From: Vreelandella olivaria
GTDB taxonomy: Bacteria; Pseudomonadota; Gammaproteobacteria; Pseudomonadales; Halomonadaceae
Length of the DNA: 47,732 bases
Reading direction: 5' to 3'
NCBI RefSeq assembly: GCF_023507745.1
Contig: NZ_JALPZO010000118.1
Span: forward strand, 1 to 47,732
The position numbers were made by a program, and so were the translations under genes. Of the stretch, positions 36,558 to 47,539 are shown in pieces. Position 1 is the first letter of the stretch. Every line of letters begins with the position of its first letter. The notes beneath the pieces were generated by a model. That model made no database searches, was not told the DNA's origin, and saw nothing but the letters and a program-made list of their open reading frames with translations.

Positions 36558-39206
36558 ATGCTCAGGGTAGAGCTACCGGCACTTATTGGCCGTCTCAATA
36601 CCATTGCTCGCCAAGGGCTGGAGCAGGCCGCCGTGCTTTGTGCACAACAGCAGGCGCCTGAGGTCACCGTTGGGCATTTGCTACAGTCAATGCTCGACCA
36701 GCCCCTATGCGATGTGCGCAGCATTTGCGAAAGCGTTGATATCGATATTGCCGCGTTGCGTTCCCAACTGGCTGAAGAAACGCGTCCACCACATAATGTG
36801 GAAGTCATTACGCCCAGCTTCTCTCCGCTACTGATTGAATTGTTACAGGATGCCTGGCTGCTTGCCTCTACGGAGTATCAACACCGTACGCTGCGTAGCG
36901 GAGCCATCTTCACCGCACTATTGCATAACCCGGAGCGCTACCTGGGTGCAGGCTCCGTGCGTTTGCTATCCGACATCAACCGGGAAAATTTGCGCCGCCA
37001 CCTGGATCGTATTACCAGCGACTCAGCAGAAGCTCCCCAGGAAGAGACCACAAACCCAGCGCGTCAGGCTGTGCCAGGGCAGGGGGATGACAGCGCGCTG
37101 GCACGCTTTGCGACCTCGCTAACCGAGCAGGCCCGCAAAGGGGAATTGGACCCTGTCTTGGGGCGCGATCCTGAAATTGACCAGATGCTCGATATTTTAG
37201 GACGCCGCCGTAAAAACAATCCCATTGTGATTGGCGATGCAGGGGTCGGTAAAAGTGCAGTGGTGGAAGGGTTGGCGGCGCGTATTGTTGCCGGTCAGGT
37301 GCCTGTTGCATTGGCGGGTGTCGAGCTACTCACCCTTGATTTGGGGGCACTTCAGGCCGGTGCCGCTGTTAAAGGTGAGTTTGAAAAACGCCTAAAAGCC
37401 GTTATTGATGAAGTTAAAAATGCGCCACGTCCGACACTGCTCTTTATTGATGAAGCACACACGTTGATTGGTGCGGGCAATCAGGAAGGCGGGGGTGATG
37501 CCGCCAATTTGCTGAAGCCTGCACTGGCACGTGGTGAGCTGCGCACTATCGCTGCCACAACGTGGCGAGAGTACAAAAAGTATTTTGAGAAAGATCCTGC
37601 CCTGTCGCGCCGCTTCCAGCCTGTTGCGCTTTCCGAGCCAAGTGTCGAGCAGGCACTTGTTATTTTGCGTGGTCTCCGGGATGTGTACGAGCGTGCCCAT
37701 GGTGTACTGATCGGCGATAGTGGGCTACGAGCTGCCGCCGGGCTTTCTGCCCGCTATCTGGCAGGGCGGCAGTTGCCGGATAAAGCCATTGATGTGCTGG
37801 ATACCGCCTGCACACGGCTGGCACAGGCTCTGGATACCCCACCCCGTAAGCTTAGCCACCTGCAAAGCGAGCATACCGCCGTACTGCGTGAGCGTGACCA
37901 GCTGGCCCGTGAGCAACTACTGGGCCGGGAACCCGATGCATCCCATCGCCAGGCACTCAGTGAGCGACTGGAAAAGCTGGAAACCGAGCTCACCGAACTG
38001 CAAGCCGCCTGGCAGGAGCAGCGCGAATGTGTAGATGCCATTGTGGCCCTGCATCGCCAGTTACTGGAGGTGGATATTCAGCGTGGCGATAGCGCGTCTG
38101 ACGACCACCAGGATGGCGAACACTCCCGAGCACAATTGCAGGCGGAACTGGTCGAACGCGAACAGCAGTTAGCACGTCTTCAGCACGCCTTTGCACTGGT
38201 CAATCCCAGTGTCGAAGAGGCCCAGATTGCCCAGGTGGTTGGTGATTGGACCGGTGTGCCCGTTGAGCGGATGACCAGTGACGAGTTAACACGCCTCACC
38301 GAGCTTCCCACCTATCTTGGTGAGCAAATCCAGGGCCAGGACACCGCTATTGAGCGGATTCATCGCCACCTGTTGACAGCTCGAGCGGACCTGCGTCGGC
38401 CAGGGCGACCATTAGGTGCTTTCCTGCTGGTTGGCCCCAGTGGTGTGGGTAAAACAGAAACCGTGGTGCAAATTGCCGACCAGTTATATGGAGGCCGACA
38501 ATTTCTTACCACCATCAATATGTCCGAATATCAGGAAAAGCATACGGTTTCCCGATTGATCGGCTCACCGCCAGGTTACGTTGGGTTTGGCGAGGGAGGG
38601 CTGTTAACCGAAGCGATACGCCAGCGTCCCTATTCGGTCGTACTGCTGGATGAGGTCGAGAAAGCACACCCCGATGTGCTCAACCTTTTCTATCAGGCCT
38701 TCGATAAGGGCGAACTGGCGGATGGTGAAGGGCGGCTGATTGATTGCAAAAACGTACTCTTCTTCCTGACCTCTAATCTTGGCTTCGAAGCCATTGTTAC
38801 CCATGGCGATGATGCCTGTGCTCTTGATGCCGCGCTTTACCCTGTGCTGGCAGAGTTCTTCAAGCCAGCACTGCTGGCACGTATGGAAGTGGTTCCCTAC
38901 TTGCCGCTTGATGGCGATACTCTGCGGGAGATCGTGAAAGCCAAGCTTAATACGCTGGCTACGCGGATTCGTGAGCGCCACCGTCAGGCTGAAGTGGTGC
39001 TGGAGGATGCGCTGGCGGAAGCCATCTGCATTCGGGCTACCCGAAGCGAAAATGGGGCTCGCATGCTGGAGTCAGTCATTGATGGAGAGTTACTGCCGCC
39101 GCTTTCGCGGGCACTGCTTGAGCGTATGGCACGCCGTGAAACAGTTGCAAGTGTGGTGTTAGGTGTTGACTCAGAGCACGGCACCTTTACCGCGGAGGTA
39201 GCTTAA
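36558..39206 (+). CDS. clpV: T6SS AAA+ unfoldase ClpV (TssH, VasG)
   Basis: An 882-residue ClpB-type ATPase. The N-domain (1-150) binds the exposed TssC helix. First AAA module: Walker A GDAGVGKS near 225, Walker [11 protein letters not shown] shortened middle domain of coiled coil spans about 430-550. Second module: GPSGVGKTE near 626, [18 protein letters not shown] and [10 protein letters not shown]. It recycles contracted sheath. Its length and lack of a full ClpB middle domain separate it from ClpB. Starts 8 bases after tssL. Confidence 0.97.
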   Translation: MLRVELPALIGRLNTIARQGLEQAAVLCAQQQAPEVTVGHLLQSMLDQPLCDVRSICESVDIDIAALRSQLAEETRPPHNVEVITPSFSPLLIELLQDAWLLASTEYQHRTLRSGAIFTALLHNPERYLGAGSVRLLSDINRENLRRHLDRITSDSAEAPQEETTNPARQAVPGQGDDSALARFATSLTEQARKGELDPVLGRDPEIDQMLDILGRRRKNNPIVIGDAGVGKSAVVEGLAARIVAGQVPVALAGVELLTLDLGALQAGAAVKGEFEKRLKAVIDEVKNAPRPTLLFIDEAHTLIGAGNQEGGGDAANLLKPALARGELRTIAATTWREYKKYFEKDPALSRRFQPVALSEPSVEQALVILRGLRDVYERAHGVLIGDSGLRAAAGLSARYLAGRQLPDKAIDVLDTACTRLAQALDTPPRKLSHLQSEHTAVLRERDQLAREQLLGREPDASHRQALSERLEKLETELTELQAAWQEQRECVDAIVALHRQLLEVDIQRGDSASDDHQDGEHSRAQLQAELVEREQQLARLQHAFALVNPSVEEAQIAQVVGDWTGVPVERMTSDELTRLTELPTYLGEQIQGQDTAIERIHRHLLTARADLRRPGRPLGAFLLVGPSGVGKTETVVQIADQLYGGRQFLTTINMSEYQEKHTVSRLIGSPPGYVGFGEGGLLTEAIRQRPYSVVLLDEVEKAHPDVLNLFYQAFDKGELADGEGRLIDCKNVLFFLTSNLGFEAIVTHGDDACALDAALYPVLAEFFKPALLARMEVVPYLPLDGDTLREIVKAKLNTLATRIRERHRQAEVVLEDALAEAICIRATRSENGARMLESVIDGELLPPLSRALLERMARRETVASVVLGVDSEHGTFTAEVA

Positions 39207-39210
39207 CGCC

Positions 39211-40806
39211 ATGACGCTGCCTGCTGCCAACGCTTCAGCTATTTCGGAAACTTTGCTACCCGCCGAGCTGGCGGCAATGCCGTTAGCTCTGACGCTGGTA
39301 GAAAGCAGCTCCGCCACCGTGCTGCGCCAGCAAGCGGCGCAACTGCTGCAACAACATCTGGGACTGGCTTTGGCGGAGTGCCTCTATATAGAAGGTAGTG
39401 GCCGCTGGTTGGGCCGCGATGGAGATGATGAGCAGTATGATTGTGGGGATTTTAATCACCCTTATGCCCATGTCATTCGTAGTGGCAAGGCATTGGTGCT
39501 CAGTGTGTCGGATGCGCGTATTCGCTTGGACCACCCTGGCTTCCAGGCACAGGTGGCACCGTTAGGGGCTGCCATGCACTTACGGATTCTGCCGTTGCGT
39601 GCTGTGGATGGCAGCCGTGAATGGCTAGGCGTAATGCTGCTGGCAGGTGAGCAGGCACAGTTGGCTGCGCTGAAAGAAGACCCCGGTATGGCTGCTTTTG
39701 AAGCTCTGCTATGTCGCTTATGGTCGCGTCTTGCCCGTGAACAGGGCGAACGGCAGCGCTCACGTGTGCTGCAAGACTCCCTGGCCAAGTTAAACGATGG
39801 TGCTCGCCGCCAGGCGTTGGCGGACCAGCTGGCAGACGACCTGCTTGGTCAGTCAGAAGCGATGCAGGCGCTACGCAGGCACGTGATCCGGGCGGCAGAG
39901 ACAAATTTAGCCGTGTTGCTGCAAGGGGAAACCGGTACCGGAAAGGATCGTGTAGCAAGGGCAATTCACCAGTTTTCCAGCCGTGCCACAGGGCCTTTTA
40001 TGGCGATTAACTGTGCCGCCATTCCAGAGGCCCTGCTGGAGTCGGAGCTATTTGGCCATGCCAAGGGGGCATTTTCAGGTGCTGACCATGCCCGTGAAGG
40101 CCTTATTAGCCAAGCCGACGGCGGCACACTGTTCCTGGATGAAATTGGCGATATGCCACTTGCCTTACAGGCAAAACTGCTGCGTGTACTGGAAAGTGGC
40201 CGCTACCGACCGCTAGGGGCGAGTGAGGAGCGGTGTGCCGACTTACGCCTGGTGGCTGCTACCCACCAACCGCTGCGTGAGCAAATTCGCGAGCAGCGTT
40301 TCCGTGCCGATCTTTACTACCGACTGGGGCAGTTCCCTATCACCCTGCCAGCACTTGCTGAACGCAAAGACGATATTGCTCAACTGGCACAGTCATTTAT
40401 TACCGATTTCTGTGCACGGGAAGGGCGCGATGAAATGGGGGTTACGCCCGCAGCTCTGCGCTTGTTGCACAGAAGAGAGTATCCGGGAAACGTCCGCGAA
40501 CTTAAAAACGTCATTGATTACGCCTGTGCCATGACCCCTGAAGGTGTCGATATCGATGCCTATGTATTACCGGGTGATCAACAAAATAGCACCCAGGAAG
40601 CCGTGGGCACGCTAGAGCAGTCGGCGCTCGCACTACCCGACGACATTGATGACCTTCGCCAAGCACTGCGTGACGTGGAGTCTGCCATTATCCGCCAGCG
40701 GTTACGGCGGTTTGGTGGCAATCGGGCTCAAGCGGCGGAGAGTCTCGGCTTACCGAAGCGAACACTGGCCCATAAATGCCAGCTACTGGAACTGGATACC
40801 AAATGA
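39211..40806 (+). CDS. vasH: Sigma54-dependent T6SS transcription activator, VasH-like
   Basis: A 531-residue bacterial enhancer-binding protein. The N-terminal 1-200 is a GAF-like sensory region. The AAA+ domain has Walker A GETGTGKD at 239-246, Walker [15 protein letters not shown] and the arginine-finger region [14 protein letters not shown]. The sigma54-contact loop reads GAFSGA (286-291) rather than the consensus GAFTGA. The C-terminal Fis-type helix-turn-helix [21 protein letters not shown] binds upstream sites. In V. cholerae VasH activates hcp/vgrG operons, so hcp at 26056 is the likely target here. Stop overlaps vasI (ATGA). Confidence 0.93.
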   Translation: MTLPAANASAISETLLPAELAAMPLALTLVESSSATVLRQQAAQLLQQHLGLALAECLYIEGSGRWLGRDGDDEQYDCGDFNHPYAHVIRSGKALVLSVSDARIRLDHPGFQAQVAPLGAAMHLRILPLRAVDGSREWLGVMLLAGEQAQLAALKEDPGMAAFEALLCRLWSRLAREQGERQRSRVLQDSLAKLNDGARRQALADQLADDLLGQSEAMQALRRHVIRAAETNLAVLLQGETGTGKDRVARAIHQFSSRATGPFMAINCAAIPEALLESELFGHAKGAFSGADHAREGLISQADGGTLFLDEIGDMPLALQAKLLRVLESGRYRPLGASEERCADLRLVAATHQPLREQIREQRFRADLYYRLGQFPITLPALAERKDDIAQLAQSFITDFCAREGRDEMGVTPAALRLLHRREYPGNVRELKNVIDYACAMTPEGVDIDAYVLPGDQQNSTQEAVGTLEQSALALPDDIDDLRQALRDVESAIIRQRLRRFGGNRAQAAESLGLPKRTLAHKCQLLELDTK

Positions 40807-41456
40807 ACGCGATGTTGCTAAAACGCCAGTGGCCCATCGGTGGCTTGCTGATGCTTAGTGCGCTAATCAGCTCGCCACTACAGGCTGAAGAGTATGGCGC
40901 TCTTTTGGAGCGTGCCCAGGTGTGTGCAGAAGCGTCTTCGCGCCTGGAGCGGCTGAACTGTTACGACGCTATTTTTCAGGAGGTACCCCTCACCGACGAA
41001 GATGCTGAGTTGCCTGATCTATGGCACGCCATTGAACGCCAGGAGGGGGAACGCAGAGACGATAACGTCGGGTTGATCGTTCAGCAGGCAGGCGATGATG
41101 TGCTGATCAGCGTACCTGCACTGGGTACCACGCCGCCCCGGCCTATTTTGGTAATGGCGTGTGAAAAGCTGATTACTCGCTTTCAGCTACATGTCCCGGT
41201 ACCCATTAATGATGCCAGGGTCGATGTGCAGCTGACGGGTAATGGCAGCGTTGTTCAGCAGCAGTGGCGGGTGCGGGACGGCGGCCGTGTGGTAAGCGGT
41301 GGGCGAGGCTTACCTGCCATTGATACGCTTCGTCAGTTGCTTGATGCCAGCGAAGTTACGCTGCGCAGTGAGGTCGCTGCGCTGGATGGACTGCGTTTTG
41401 ATGTGACGGGCCTGCGCCAGGAAATTCAGCCGCTACGTGAAGCGTGTCGTTGGTAA
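40803..41456 (+). CDS. vasI: T6SS-associated periplasmic protein VasI/TagO-like
   Basis: The protein has 217 residues from the ATG at 40803, which overlaps the vasH stop. A signal peptide (basic MLLKRQ, hydrophobic [15 protein letters not shown], then LQA) should be cut before [11 protein letters not shown]. The mature N-terminus with [18 protein letters not shown] carries the two conserved cysteines of Vas[20 protein letters not shown] is typical of the family's second half. The role is not settled; TagO has been implicated in positioning T6SS assembly in some bacteria. It sits in the same place as V. cholerae vasI. Confidence 0.85.
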   Translation: MNAMLLKRQWPIGGLLMLSALISSPLQAEEYGALLERAQVCAEASSRLERLNCYDAIFQEVPLTDEDAELPDLWHAIERQEGERRDDNVGLIVQQAGDDVLISVPALGTTPPRPILVMACEKLITRFQLHVPVPINDARVDVQLTGNGSVVQQQWRVRDGGRVVSGGRGLPAIDTLRQLLDASEVTLRSEVAALDGLRFDVTGLRQEIQPLREACRW

Positions 41457-41467
41457 GGGAGTTGGAT

Positions 41468-42922
41468 ATGCGTATTACAGCAGAGCCTCATCTAGCCCCG
41501 CTACTGGCACCGTTGCCTGCAAACGCAGATGGGTACCCCGTGGGGGAACCGCTTGAGGATAGCAACGACTACCTCCTGTTAGACGAAGAAATGATGAAGA
41601 TCGGCTCGCTTCAGCACGCCAACGTTGAGTGGGAAACTGCCGAAGGGTTAGCGATCCGAATGTTGAGTGAACGTGGTAAGGACCTGAAGGTGCTTGGGCA
41701 CCTGATGCACTGCATGCAGCACGGTGGGAATGGCGTGCGTTTTGCGCTTTCGCTACGGCTTCTTGCACGCAGTATTGATCAACCGTGGTGGGAGCACGCC
41801 TACCCGTTTGCGGGTAAACGTGGAGCCAAGTTACGTCCCCGTTTATTCCAGCAGTTCATCCAGCGCAGCGTCAAACTCGTCGCGGGACTCGATTTTCACA
41901 ATGCTGAGGATGAGTTCGAAGCGTGCCAGGCATCACTTGACGAGCTGCAACAGCAAGTTGTCGAAAAAGCGCTGCCTGATCAAGCGGTAGAAGAGCTAAG
42001 CCGGCAATTAAAGTTACTTCGCCAGACGCAGCAGGCTCCTTCTGCTCCGGCGAAAACAGCGTCTGAACAGGCAAGTGCCCAGCCTGCCACCAACCAGGGC
42101 GGGGGAATCTCGACAACTGCCTCATCCAAAGCGCCAGAGCTACGCCTGGAGGCGGGTAATGAACGCTCGAATCGTCAGGCGTTACTCAAAATGGCCGAGT
42201 TTCTTTGCGAGCAATCGCCGGGGGAGCCGTTAGCGTATCGGCTACGCCGTTATGCGGTATGGAGCACCATTCAGGCGCTCCCAGCGGCCAAAGAGAATGG
42301 CAAAACCGAGCTGGCGCCGGTCTCTGCTGACCGTATTGCCGATTATCGCGAAGCTCTGGCCCGGGGCGGGGATAACGAGCTATGGCAACGCATTGAAAAT
42401 AGTCTGGCGCTTAGCCCCTATTGGCTGGAAGGGCACAGGCTAAGTGCCGGACTGGCAAAGCAACTGGGCCACCCCCGCTGCGCTGAAGCGATTCGTGATG
42501 AAACGCTGCGTTTTGTGGAGCGGTTGCCGGGGATTGGCTCCCTGACCTTTAACAGCGGCGTTGCCTTTGTTGATGACGAAACAACCCGCTGGCTACACAG
42601 CTCGGGTAGCGGCACAGGGGCAGCTCATGGTGGGAACGACGCATGGCAAGCAGGCCTGGAGGAAGCGCGTGAGGCGATGGAAAGTGGTGATCTGTCCTCT
42701 GCGCTCAAAGTATTGGATCAAGGACTTAGTAGCGCCCGTTCACCCCGGGATAGCGCCTACTGGCGCTTGGCCAGTGCCGAATTGTTACATGAAGCAGGGT
42801 TAGAGAGTTTGGCGCAACAGCACTACCGAACGTTGTACCAAACGGTAACGGACCTGGTGCTAGAACAGTGGGAACCAGCGTTGGTATCACGCCTGAAAGC
42901 AGCAATCCAAGAGTCGCACTGA
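41468..42922 (+). CDS. tssA: T6SS protein TssA (VasJ-type)
   Basis: The protein has 484 residues from the ATG at 41468 (AAGGGAG 7 bases upstream; a GTG at 41444 overlaps vasI). The ImpA N-terminal domain has PVGEPLEDSNDYLLLDEEMMKIG, WETAEGLAIRMLSERGKDLKVLGHLM and the HAYPF box. An Ala/Gln-rich linker (about 205-235) leads to the C-terminal VasJ domain: RQALLKMAEFLCEQSPGEPLAYRLRRYAVW and YWLEGHRLSAGLAKQLG. TssA primes and coordinates tube and sheath growth. The next gene, tssM, starts 38 bases later. Confidence 0.92.
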   Translation: MRITAEPHLAPLLAPLPANADGYPVGEPLEDSNDYLLLDEEMMKIGSLQHANVEWETAEGLAIRMLSERGKDLKVLGHLMHCMQHGGNGVRFALSLRLLARSIDQPWWEHAYPFAGKRGAKLRPRLFQQFIQRSVKLVAGLDFHNAEDEFEACQASLDELQQQVVEKALPDQAVEELSRQLKLLRQTQQAPSAPAKTASEQASAQPATNQGGGISTTASSKAPELRLEAGNERSNRQALLKMAEFLCEQSPGEPLAYRLRRYAVWSTIQALPAAKENGKTELAPVSADRIADYREALARGGDNELWQRIENSLALSPYWLEGHRLSAGLAKQLGHPRCAEAIRDETLRFVERLPGIGSLTFNSGVAFVDDETTRWLHSSGSGTGAAHGGNDAWQAGLEEAREAMESGDLSSALKVLDQGLSSARSPRDSAYWRLASAELLHEAGLESLAQQHYRTLYQTVTDLVLEQWEPALVSRLKAAIQESH

Positions 42923-42960
42923 CAATGGTCATCATCAAAAGGGACGAGGGATAAAGGCTA

Positions 42961-45900
42961 ATGTGGTCAACATTAACATCAAAACTTAGCCGTTGGGTGC
43001 CAGGCATGTCGCGGGCACAAACAGCGCACAACCGGGCCAAGGCTCGCGGTAATAAAGCGAAAGGGCTATTGAGGCTCTCAACGCTGCTATGGGTGGTACT
43101 GCTGGTCGTGTTAGTGGCGGCTATCTGGTGGCTTGGGCCAAACTGGGAAGTGAGGGGAGTGATGCCACTTGCTCCCTTGACCAACCGCTTGTTGGCAACC
43201 CTGTTTGTTGTCACCTTGGTGGCCGTGATATGGGGTATACGATTGGCTCGCCGACTGCGCGCCCTGGATGATGAGCGCCAGATGGAAGAGGCGCGGCAGA
43301 AAGATCCGGTTATGGCTCAGGTCGAGCAGCAGGAAGAGTCCCTTAATAACGTGCTGAGCGAAATTACCGACAGCTTGGGGGGCGGCAGTGGGAGCCGCTA
43401 TCGCTTGCCCTGGTATTTGGTGATGGGGATAGAGAACGCCGGTAAAACCAGCCTAATCAATCGTTCAGGCCAGAATTTCGCGCTTACCCATGTTATGAAA
43501 GCCTCTGGGCAAAACAGTAAGCAGGGTGAGTTAGGCTTTGATTGGTGGATTGGTGATAAAGCCATCCTGATTGATCCCGATGGCGAACTGTTGACCCAGG
43601 GCGCCATGAAAGACGGGGAGCCAAAAGCGCTGGAAAGCCGGTTGTGGGACCACTTTGTTGAATGGCTTGAGCGCAATCGTGCCCAACGCCCGTTGGATGG
43701 TGTTGTATTGGTGCTGGATCTGGCCCGTTTAAGCCATGCCCAGGTTGCCGTTCGTAAAGCCTATGCGGCACTGCTGCGCAGCCGTTTGCGCGAGCTGATG
43801 GAGCGCCACGGCACCCGGCTGCCGGTATATGTAACGTTCAGCAAGATGGACTTGCTGCACGGCTTTGATGATTTCTTCCGTCACTACTCCCGAGCCGCAC
43901 GCAAGGCTCCCTTGGGTTTCACCTTTACGCCTGCCTCTATGGATGTGCCCGGAAAGTGGGAAGCTGAATTTGAAGCCGATTACGATGCCATGCTGGCGCG
44001 TCTGAATCAGCTGTTGCCCACCATGCTGTCTGAGTGCCGCGACCGCGAAGAGCGTGAATCGGTATTCCGCTTTGTCCGCCAGTTGGCGGGTTTGCGGGAT
44101 GTGCTTTTTGGGTTCTTAACCGAAGCGCTGTCCAGCGACCGTTTCTCAACCGCGGCGATTGTACGCGGCACCTATTTTACCTCGGTATATCAGCAGGGCG
44201 TTCCAGAGGATCCCTTTGTGGTTGCCGCCGCCCGTCGCTATGGCATGGAGGATAGTGTTCAGCCTGCTCACCGTGCTACCCGTAGTGCGCTTTACTTTAC
44301 CGAAGAGCTGTTTGATAACGTCATCTACCCTGAAGCAGGGTTAGCAGGTGATAACGCCCGGGTTACTCAGCAACGCAAGCGTGCCAGAACGATGAGTCTT
44401 GTGGTCTGTTTGATCATGGGTATGGGGCTGGTGGGAGGATGGGCACACTTCTATCAAAAAAACAGCGTGTCACTGGCCGCAGTTGAAGAGCGGGCGGAGA
44501 CATTCCTGGCTACCCGGCCCGAGGCGTTTCAAAGTGATGATCCTACCGGTTATGAGCTTTTAGAGCCGCTCGACAGGCTGCGCTATACCCTGCAAACCTT
44601 TGATGGCTATCGTACCCATACACCTTATCTGGCGGATATGGGGCTATATCAGGGGCATGTCATTGGTGCCCAGGTAGAGCGCGCCTATCTCGCCATGCTC
44701 GAACACCAGTTCCTGCCTGCCTTGATGATCGGCATCATGGACGATATGAACCGCGCCGAAGAAGGCAGTAATGCAAAGCTGGCGCTACTGCGTGTACTAC
44801 GCATGATGTCCGATGCCAGTGGCCGCCAGCCCGAGCGGGTGGAGCGTTTTATGGCACAGCGCTGGCAGGGGTATTTCCCTCAGCGGGGTGATGTACAGGA
44901 ACGGCTGCTGACACACCTTGACTACGCCATGCGGCACAGTGATCTGGAAGGCCGTATTGCCGAGGGAAGCCAGCGTGCCGAGCAGGCCATGGCACCTCTG
45001 CAGGGCAGTATCGCGGCGGCCCAGGAAGAACTGGCGCGCCAGCCCATTGATGAGCGCGTATACACAGCGCTAAAAGCGGCGGGCAGTCGTCAAGGTGAAC
45101 CGCTGGATCTACGGCGCAGTGTAGGCATGCTGTTTGATACTGTCTTTATGGCCCGCAATGATGACCCAGAGCATGTGCGCTTGCCGCATCTGGTGACGCG
45201 CGATGGCTTCGAAAACTACTTTCTGCAAGAGCTTGATCGTGCCTCTGAGCTGGCGTTAATCGATGCATGGGTACTGGGCCAGCGTGACAACATCAATTTC
45301 AGTGATGCCGATAAACAGCAACTGCAAACAGCACTGCGTGAGCACTATGTAGGCGACTATCACGCCAGCTGGCGTGATGCTTTGCGTAACACCCAGTTAG
45401 TGCCCTTGCCAGATATTCGCCAGGCTATCGTAGTGGCGGATGCCCTGGTCGGTTCACAACGCCCTCTTGACAGACTCCTGGCGGCTGTTGAACGTAATAC
45501 CAGCCTCTACCCTGAACTCCCCAGCGATGATGAGCAGGCCCGTGAAGCGCTCAGGCAGTCCCAGCGCTATCAGCTTGCGTTTGCCATTGAGCAACCGTTT
45601 ACCCCCATCAATCAACTGAGTCAGGCCCGTAACGACAATCCTTCTTCGCTTGACGAGATTAAAGCAGCCGTGACGGCGTTGCGTGATTACCTGCTGGATA
45701 TTGAAGAGTCGAGTGATACAGGGCGCGCGGCCTTCGTTACCGTGCGCGATCGGTTATCGCTGCGAGGTAATGACCCCATCTATAACCTACAGCGCATCGC
45801 TGATAACACACCAGAGCCGGTTGGCCGCATGCTGCACGATCTGGCAGACCAAAGCTGGCAACTAATGATGGTGAGCGCCACCCGTCACCTGGAAAACCAG

Positions 45901-46611
45901 TGGCTGGATGACGTGGTCGCGCCGTATCAGCAACGTCTGGCTGGCCGCTACCCGCTGTCACCCACTGCCAGCCAGGAAGTGGCACTCAGCGATTTTGAAG
46001 ACTTCTTTGCCCCGGGGGGTACGCTGGATGCGTTCTACCAAGATAGCCTAAAACCCTTTATTGAAGGTGCCCCTGAGTATCTGGTAGATGCCGAGGGTAA
46101 TTCGCTATTGCGGGAAAGTCTTTATACGGCTGTCCAGCAGGCGGAGCAGATTCGGCGTGCTTTCTTTAGCCGTGATGGTGCGCTGGATGTGGAGTTCGCC
46201 CTGGAGCCTATCAGCTTAAGCCCAGACAAGCGGCGCAGTGTGATCAGCGTGGATGGGCAGTTGATTGAGTATGCTCATAGCGCCAGCCAGCGGGTGTCGA
46301 TGATTTGGCCCAACGCCCTGCGCGGTGGCACGGAAAGCCGTATCACCATGGTGCCCAGTGAGGTTAATCGCTCACCACGCAGCGTCGCACAAGATGGCGC
46401 CTGGGCATGGTTTCGTCTTCTGGAGCAGGCGGATATCACCAGTGTAAGCGAACGCGAGCTGGAACTACGTTTCAATGTGGATGGCGGCACAATGCGCTAT
46501 CGCCTATTTGCTAATGGGGCGCCTAACCCCTTCACCCGCCCGCTGGCGGCGGGCTTCCAGCTCCCATCCGCCCTGTATGCAGAGCGAGGTAACAATGCTG
46601 ACCAAACTTAA
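42961..46611 (+). CDS. tssM: T6SS inner-membrane protein TssM (IcmF, VasK)
   Basis: A 1216-residue IcmF-family protein. Two transmembrane helices at about 36-60 and 74-96 precede a cytoplasmic NTPase domain with Walker A GIENAGKTS (about 156-164). A third helix at about 475-495 (SLVVCLIMGMGLVGGW) is followed by a periplasmic domain of about 720 residues that reaches TssJ. WPNALRGG near the end lies in the conserved C-terminal lipoprotein-binding region. The Walker A motif is intact, so NTP binding is plausible. The last 17 bases overlap the GNAT-like gene. Confidence 0.97.
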   Translation: MWSTLTSKLSRWVPGMSRAQTAHNRAKARGNKAKGLLRLSTLLWVVLLVVLVAAIWWLGPNWEVRGVMPLAPLTNRLLATLFVVTLVAVIWGIRLARRLRALDDERQMEEARQKDPVMAQVEQQEESLNNVLSEITDSLGGGSGSRYRLPWYLVMGIENAGKTSLINRSGQNFALTHVMKASGQNSKQGELGFDWWIGDKAILIDPDGELLTQGAMKDGEPKALESRLWDHFVEWLERNRAQRPLDGVVLVLDLARLSHAQVAVRKAYAALLRSRLRELMERHGTRLPVYVTFSKMDLLHGFDDFFRHYSRAARKAPLGFTFTPASMDVPGKWEAEFEADYDAMLARLNQLLPTMLSECRDREERESVFRFVRQLAGLRDVLFGFLTEALSSDRFSTAAIVRGTYFTSVYQQGVPEDPFVVAAARRYGMEDSVQPAHRATRSALYFTEELFDNVIYPEAGLAGDNARVTQQRKRARTMSLVVCLIMGMGLVGGWAHFYQKNSVSLAAVEERAETFLATRPEAFQSDDPTGYELLEPLDRLRYTLQTFDGYRTHTPYLADMGLYQGHVIGAQVERAYLAMLEHQFLPALMIGIMDDMNRAEEGSNAKLALLRVLRMMSDASGRQPERVERFMAQRWQGYFPQRGDVQERLLTHLDYAMRHSDLEGRIAEGSQRAEQAMAPLQGSIAAAQEELARQPIDERVYTALKAAGSRQGEPLDLRRSVGMLFDTVFMARNDDPEHVRLPHLVTRDGFENYFLQELDRASELALIDAWVLGQRDNINFSDADKQQLQTALREHYVGDYHASWRDALRNTQLVPLPDIRQAIVVADALVGSQRPLDRLLAAVERNTSLYPELPSDDEQAREALRQSQRYQLAFAIEQPFTPINQLSQARNDNPSSLDEIKAAVTALRDYLLDIEESSDTGRAAFVTVRDRLSLRGNDPIYNLQRIADNTPEPVGRMLHDLADQSWQLMMVSATRHLENQWLDDVVAPYQQRLAGRYPLSPTASQEVALSDFEDFFAPGGTLDAFYQDSLKPFIEGAPEYLVDAEGNSLLRESLYTAVQQAEQIRRAFFSRDGALDVEFALEPISLSPDKRRSVISVDGQLIEYAHSASQRVSMIWPNALRGGTESRITMVPSEVNRSPRSVAQDGAWAWFRLLEQADITSVSERELELRFNVDGGTMRYRLFANGAPNPFTRPLAAGFQLPSALYAERGNNADQT

Positions 46612-47185
46612 ACAGCTGTTTACCTCATCAGGCTCCCATCAACCTGCCACTCGGCATAAACGGCAGGGCGGTAAACAGTCTCGTCCTCTGGTAGATGCCC
46701 GAAACGAGGATATCGATAGTTTTATCGAAGCCGTCTATCAAGCCGATGCAAAGGGACGCTCCCCCTGGGTGCTTCGTGACAGCAGCGTGTTGGAAACGTT
46801 GCGTCGTGCGCTTGAATTCACCGTGCATCGCGGCCTGTGGCTACAGCGGGAGGAGGGGCAGGTGGCCCATTGGCAGGGCCGCCTGCTGGCACTTCGCCAT
46901 GGAGAAGGGCCGCCCCTCGGTATGGTGCTGGCCTGTCGGCCTGATGATGAGGCCGCCTGGCAACTGCGCTTTTTTTATATCAGCCAGGAGTGGAAAGGCA
47001 GTGGGCACGGTACGCGGCTGCTGATGGCCGTTCGACGCAGCTTAAGTGGTGTGCCGCTGCAAACGCGTTTGCCGATGGTGTGCCACTCGGCTATCGATAG
47101 CCTGGAAGCGGCGGGTTTTACCCGTCAGTACGTCGACGCCTTTGATGTTGCCTGCTACGAGGCCCCCGCTAAATGGGATGAGTGA
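46595..47185 (+). CDS. GNAT-fold acetyltransferase-like protein, T6SS-linked
   Basis: The protein has 196 residues from the ATG at 46595 (GAGG upstream, overlapping tssM). The N-terminus is basic and flexible (SSGSHQPATRHKRQGGKQ). The GNAT signature is in FFYISQEWKGSGHGTRLL, matching the Q/R-x-x-G-x-G/A acetyl-CoA loop, followed by helix MAVRRSL. HSAIDSLEAAGFTRQYVD is the usual C-terminal strand-helix-strand. No signal or membrane segment is present. It occupies the slot of vasL in V. cholerae, but is unrelated to it. Whether it modifies a T6SS component or an effector, or lacks activity, is unknown. Confidence 0.7.
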   Translation: MLTKLKQLFTSSGSHQPATRHKRQGGKQSRPLVDARNEDIDSFIEAVYQADAKGRSPWVLRDSSVLETLRRALEFTVHRGLWLQREEGQVAHWQGRLLALRHGEGPPLGMVLACRPDDEAAWQLRFFYISQEWKGSGHGTRLLMAVRRSLSGVPLQTRLPMVCHSAIDSLEAAGFTRQYVDAFDVACYEAPAKWDE

Positions 47186-47250
47186 GTCGATTCGTAAGGT
47201 GATCAAACAACGAGCAGGACGAATAAGCAGAGCCGAAAGGAGTAGCAGTA

Positions 47251-47538
47251 ATGGGCCAGAAATTTGTATTAGTGGGTGATATGGGCACCGACCACGATGG
47301 TTTTCCTCCCACCCCCGTTCTCTCCGGCAGTAGCACGGTTTTTATGGACGGTAAGCCGGTTGCTCGGGTAGGTGACCCCCTGGAGCCTCATGACAAACCC
47401 AAACACCCGATGCACCCAAGGACGATCGCAGCAGGCTCTGGCTCCATTCTCATCGACGGTAAGCCAGCTGCGCTATCGGGCCATGCGGTTGACTGTGGTG
47501 GCGTAGTGATTGGCTCTGGCTCAGGGGAAGGGAGTTAA
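47251..47538 (+). CDS. PAAR-domain spike-tip protein
   Basis: A 95-residue protein consisting of a PAAR repeat domain alone. MGQKFVLVGDMGTDHDGFPPTPVLSGSSTVFMDGKPVARVGDPLEPH and IAAGSGSILIDGKPAALSGHAVDCGG show the P-x-x-P-V and G-K-P-x-A-R elements and the His/Cys metal ligands. It sharpens the VgrG spike and can bind toxin adapters. No toxin domain is attached, so any effector must be carried elsewhere. The start has AAAGGAG upstream. vgrG follows within 2 bases. Confidence 0.88.
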   Translation: MGQKFVLVGDMGTDHDGFPPTPVLSGSSTVFMDGKPVARVGDPLEPHDKPKHPMHPRTIAAGSGSILIDGKPAALSGHAVDCGGVVIGSGSGEGS

Positions 47539-47539
47539 G

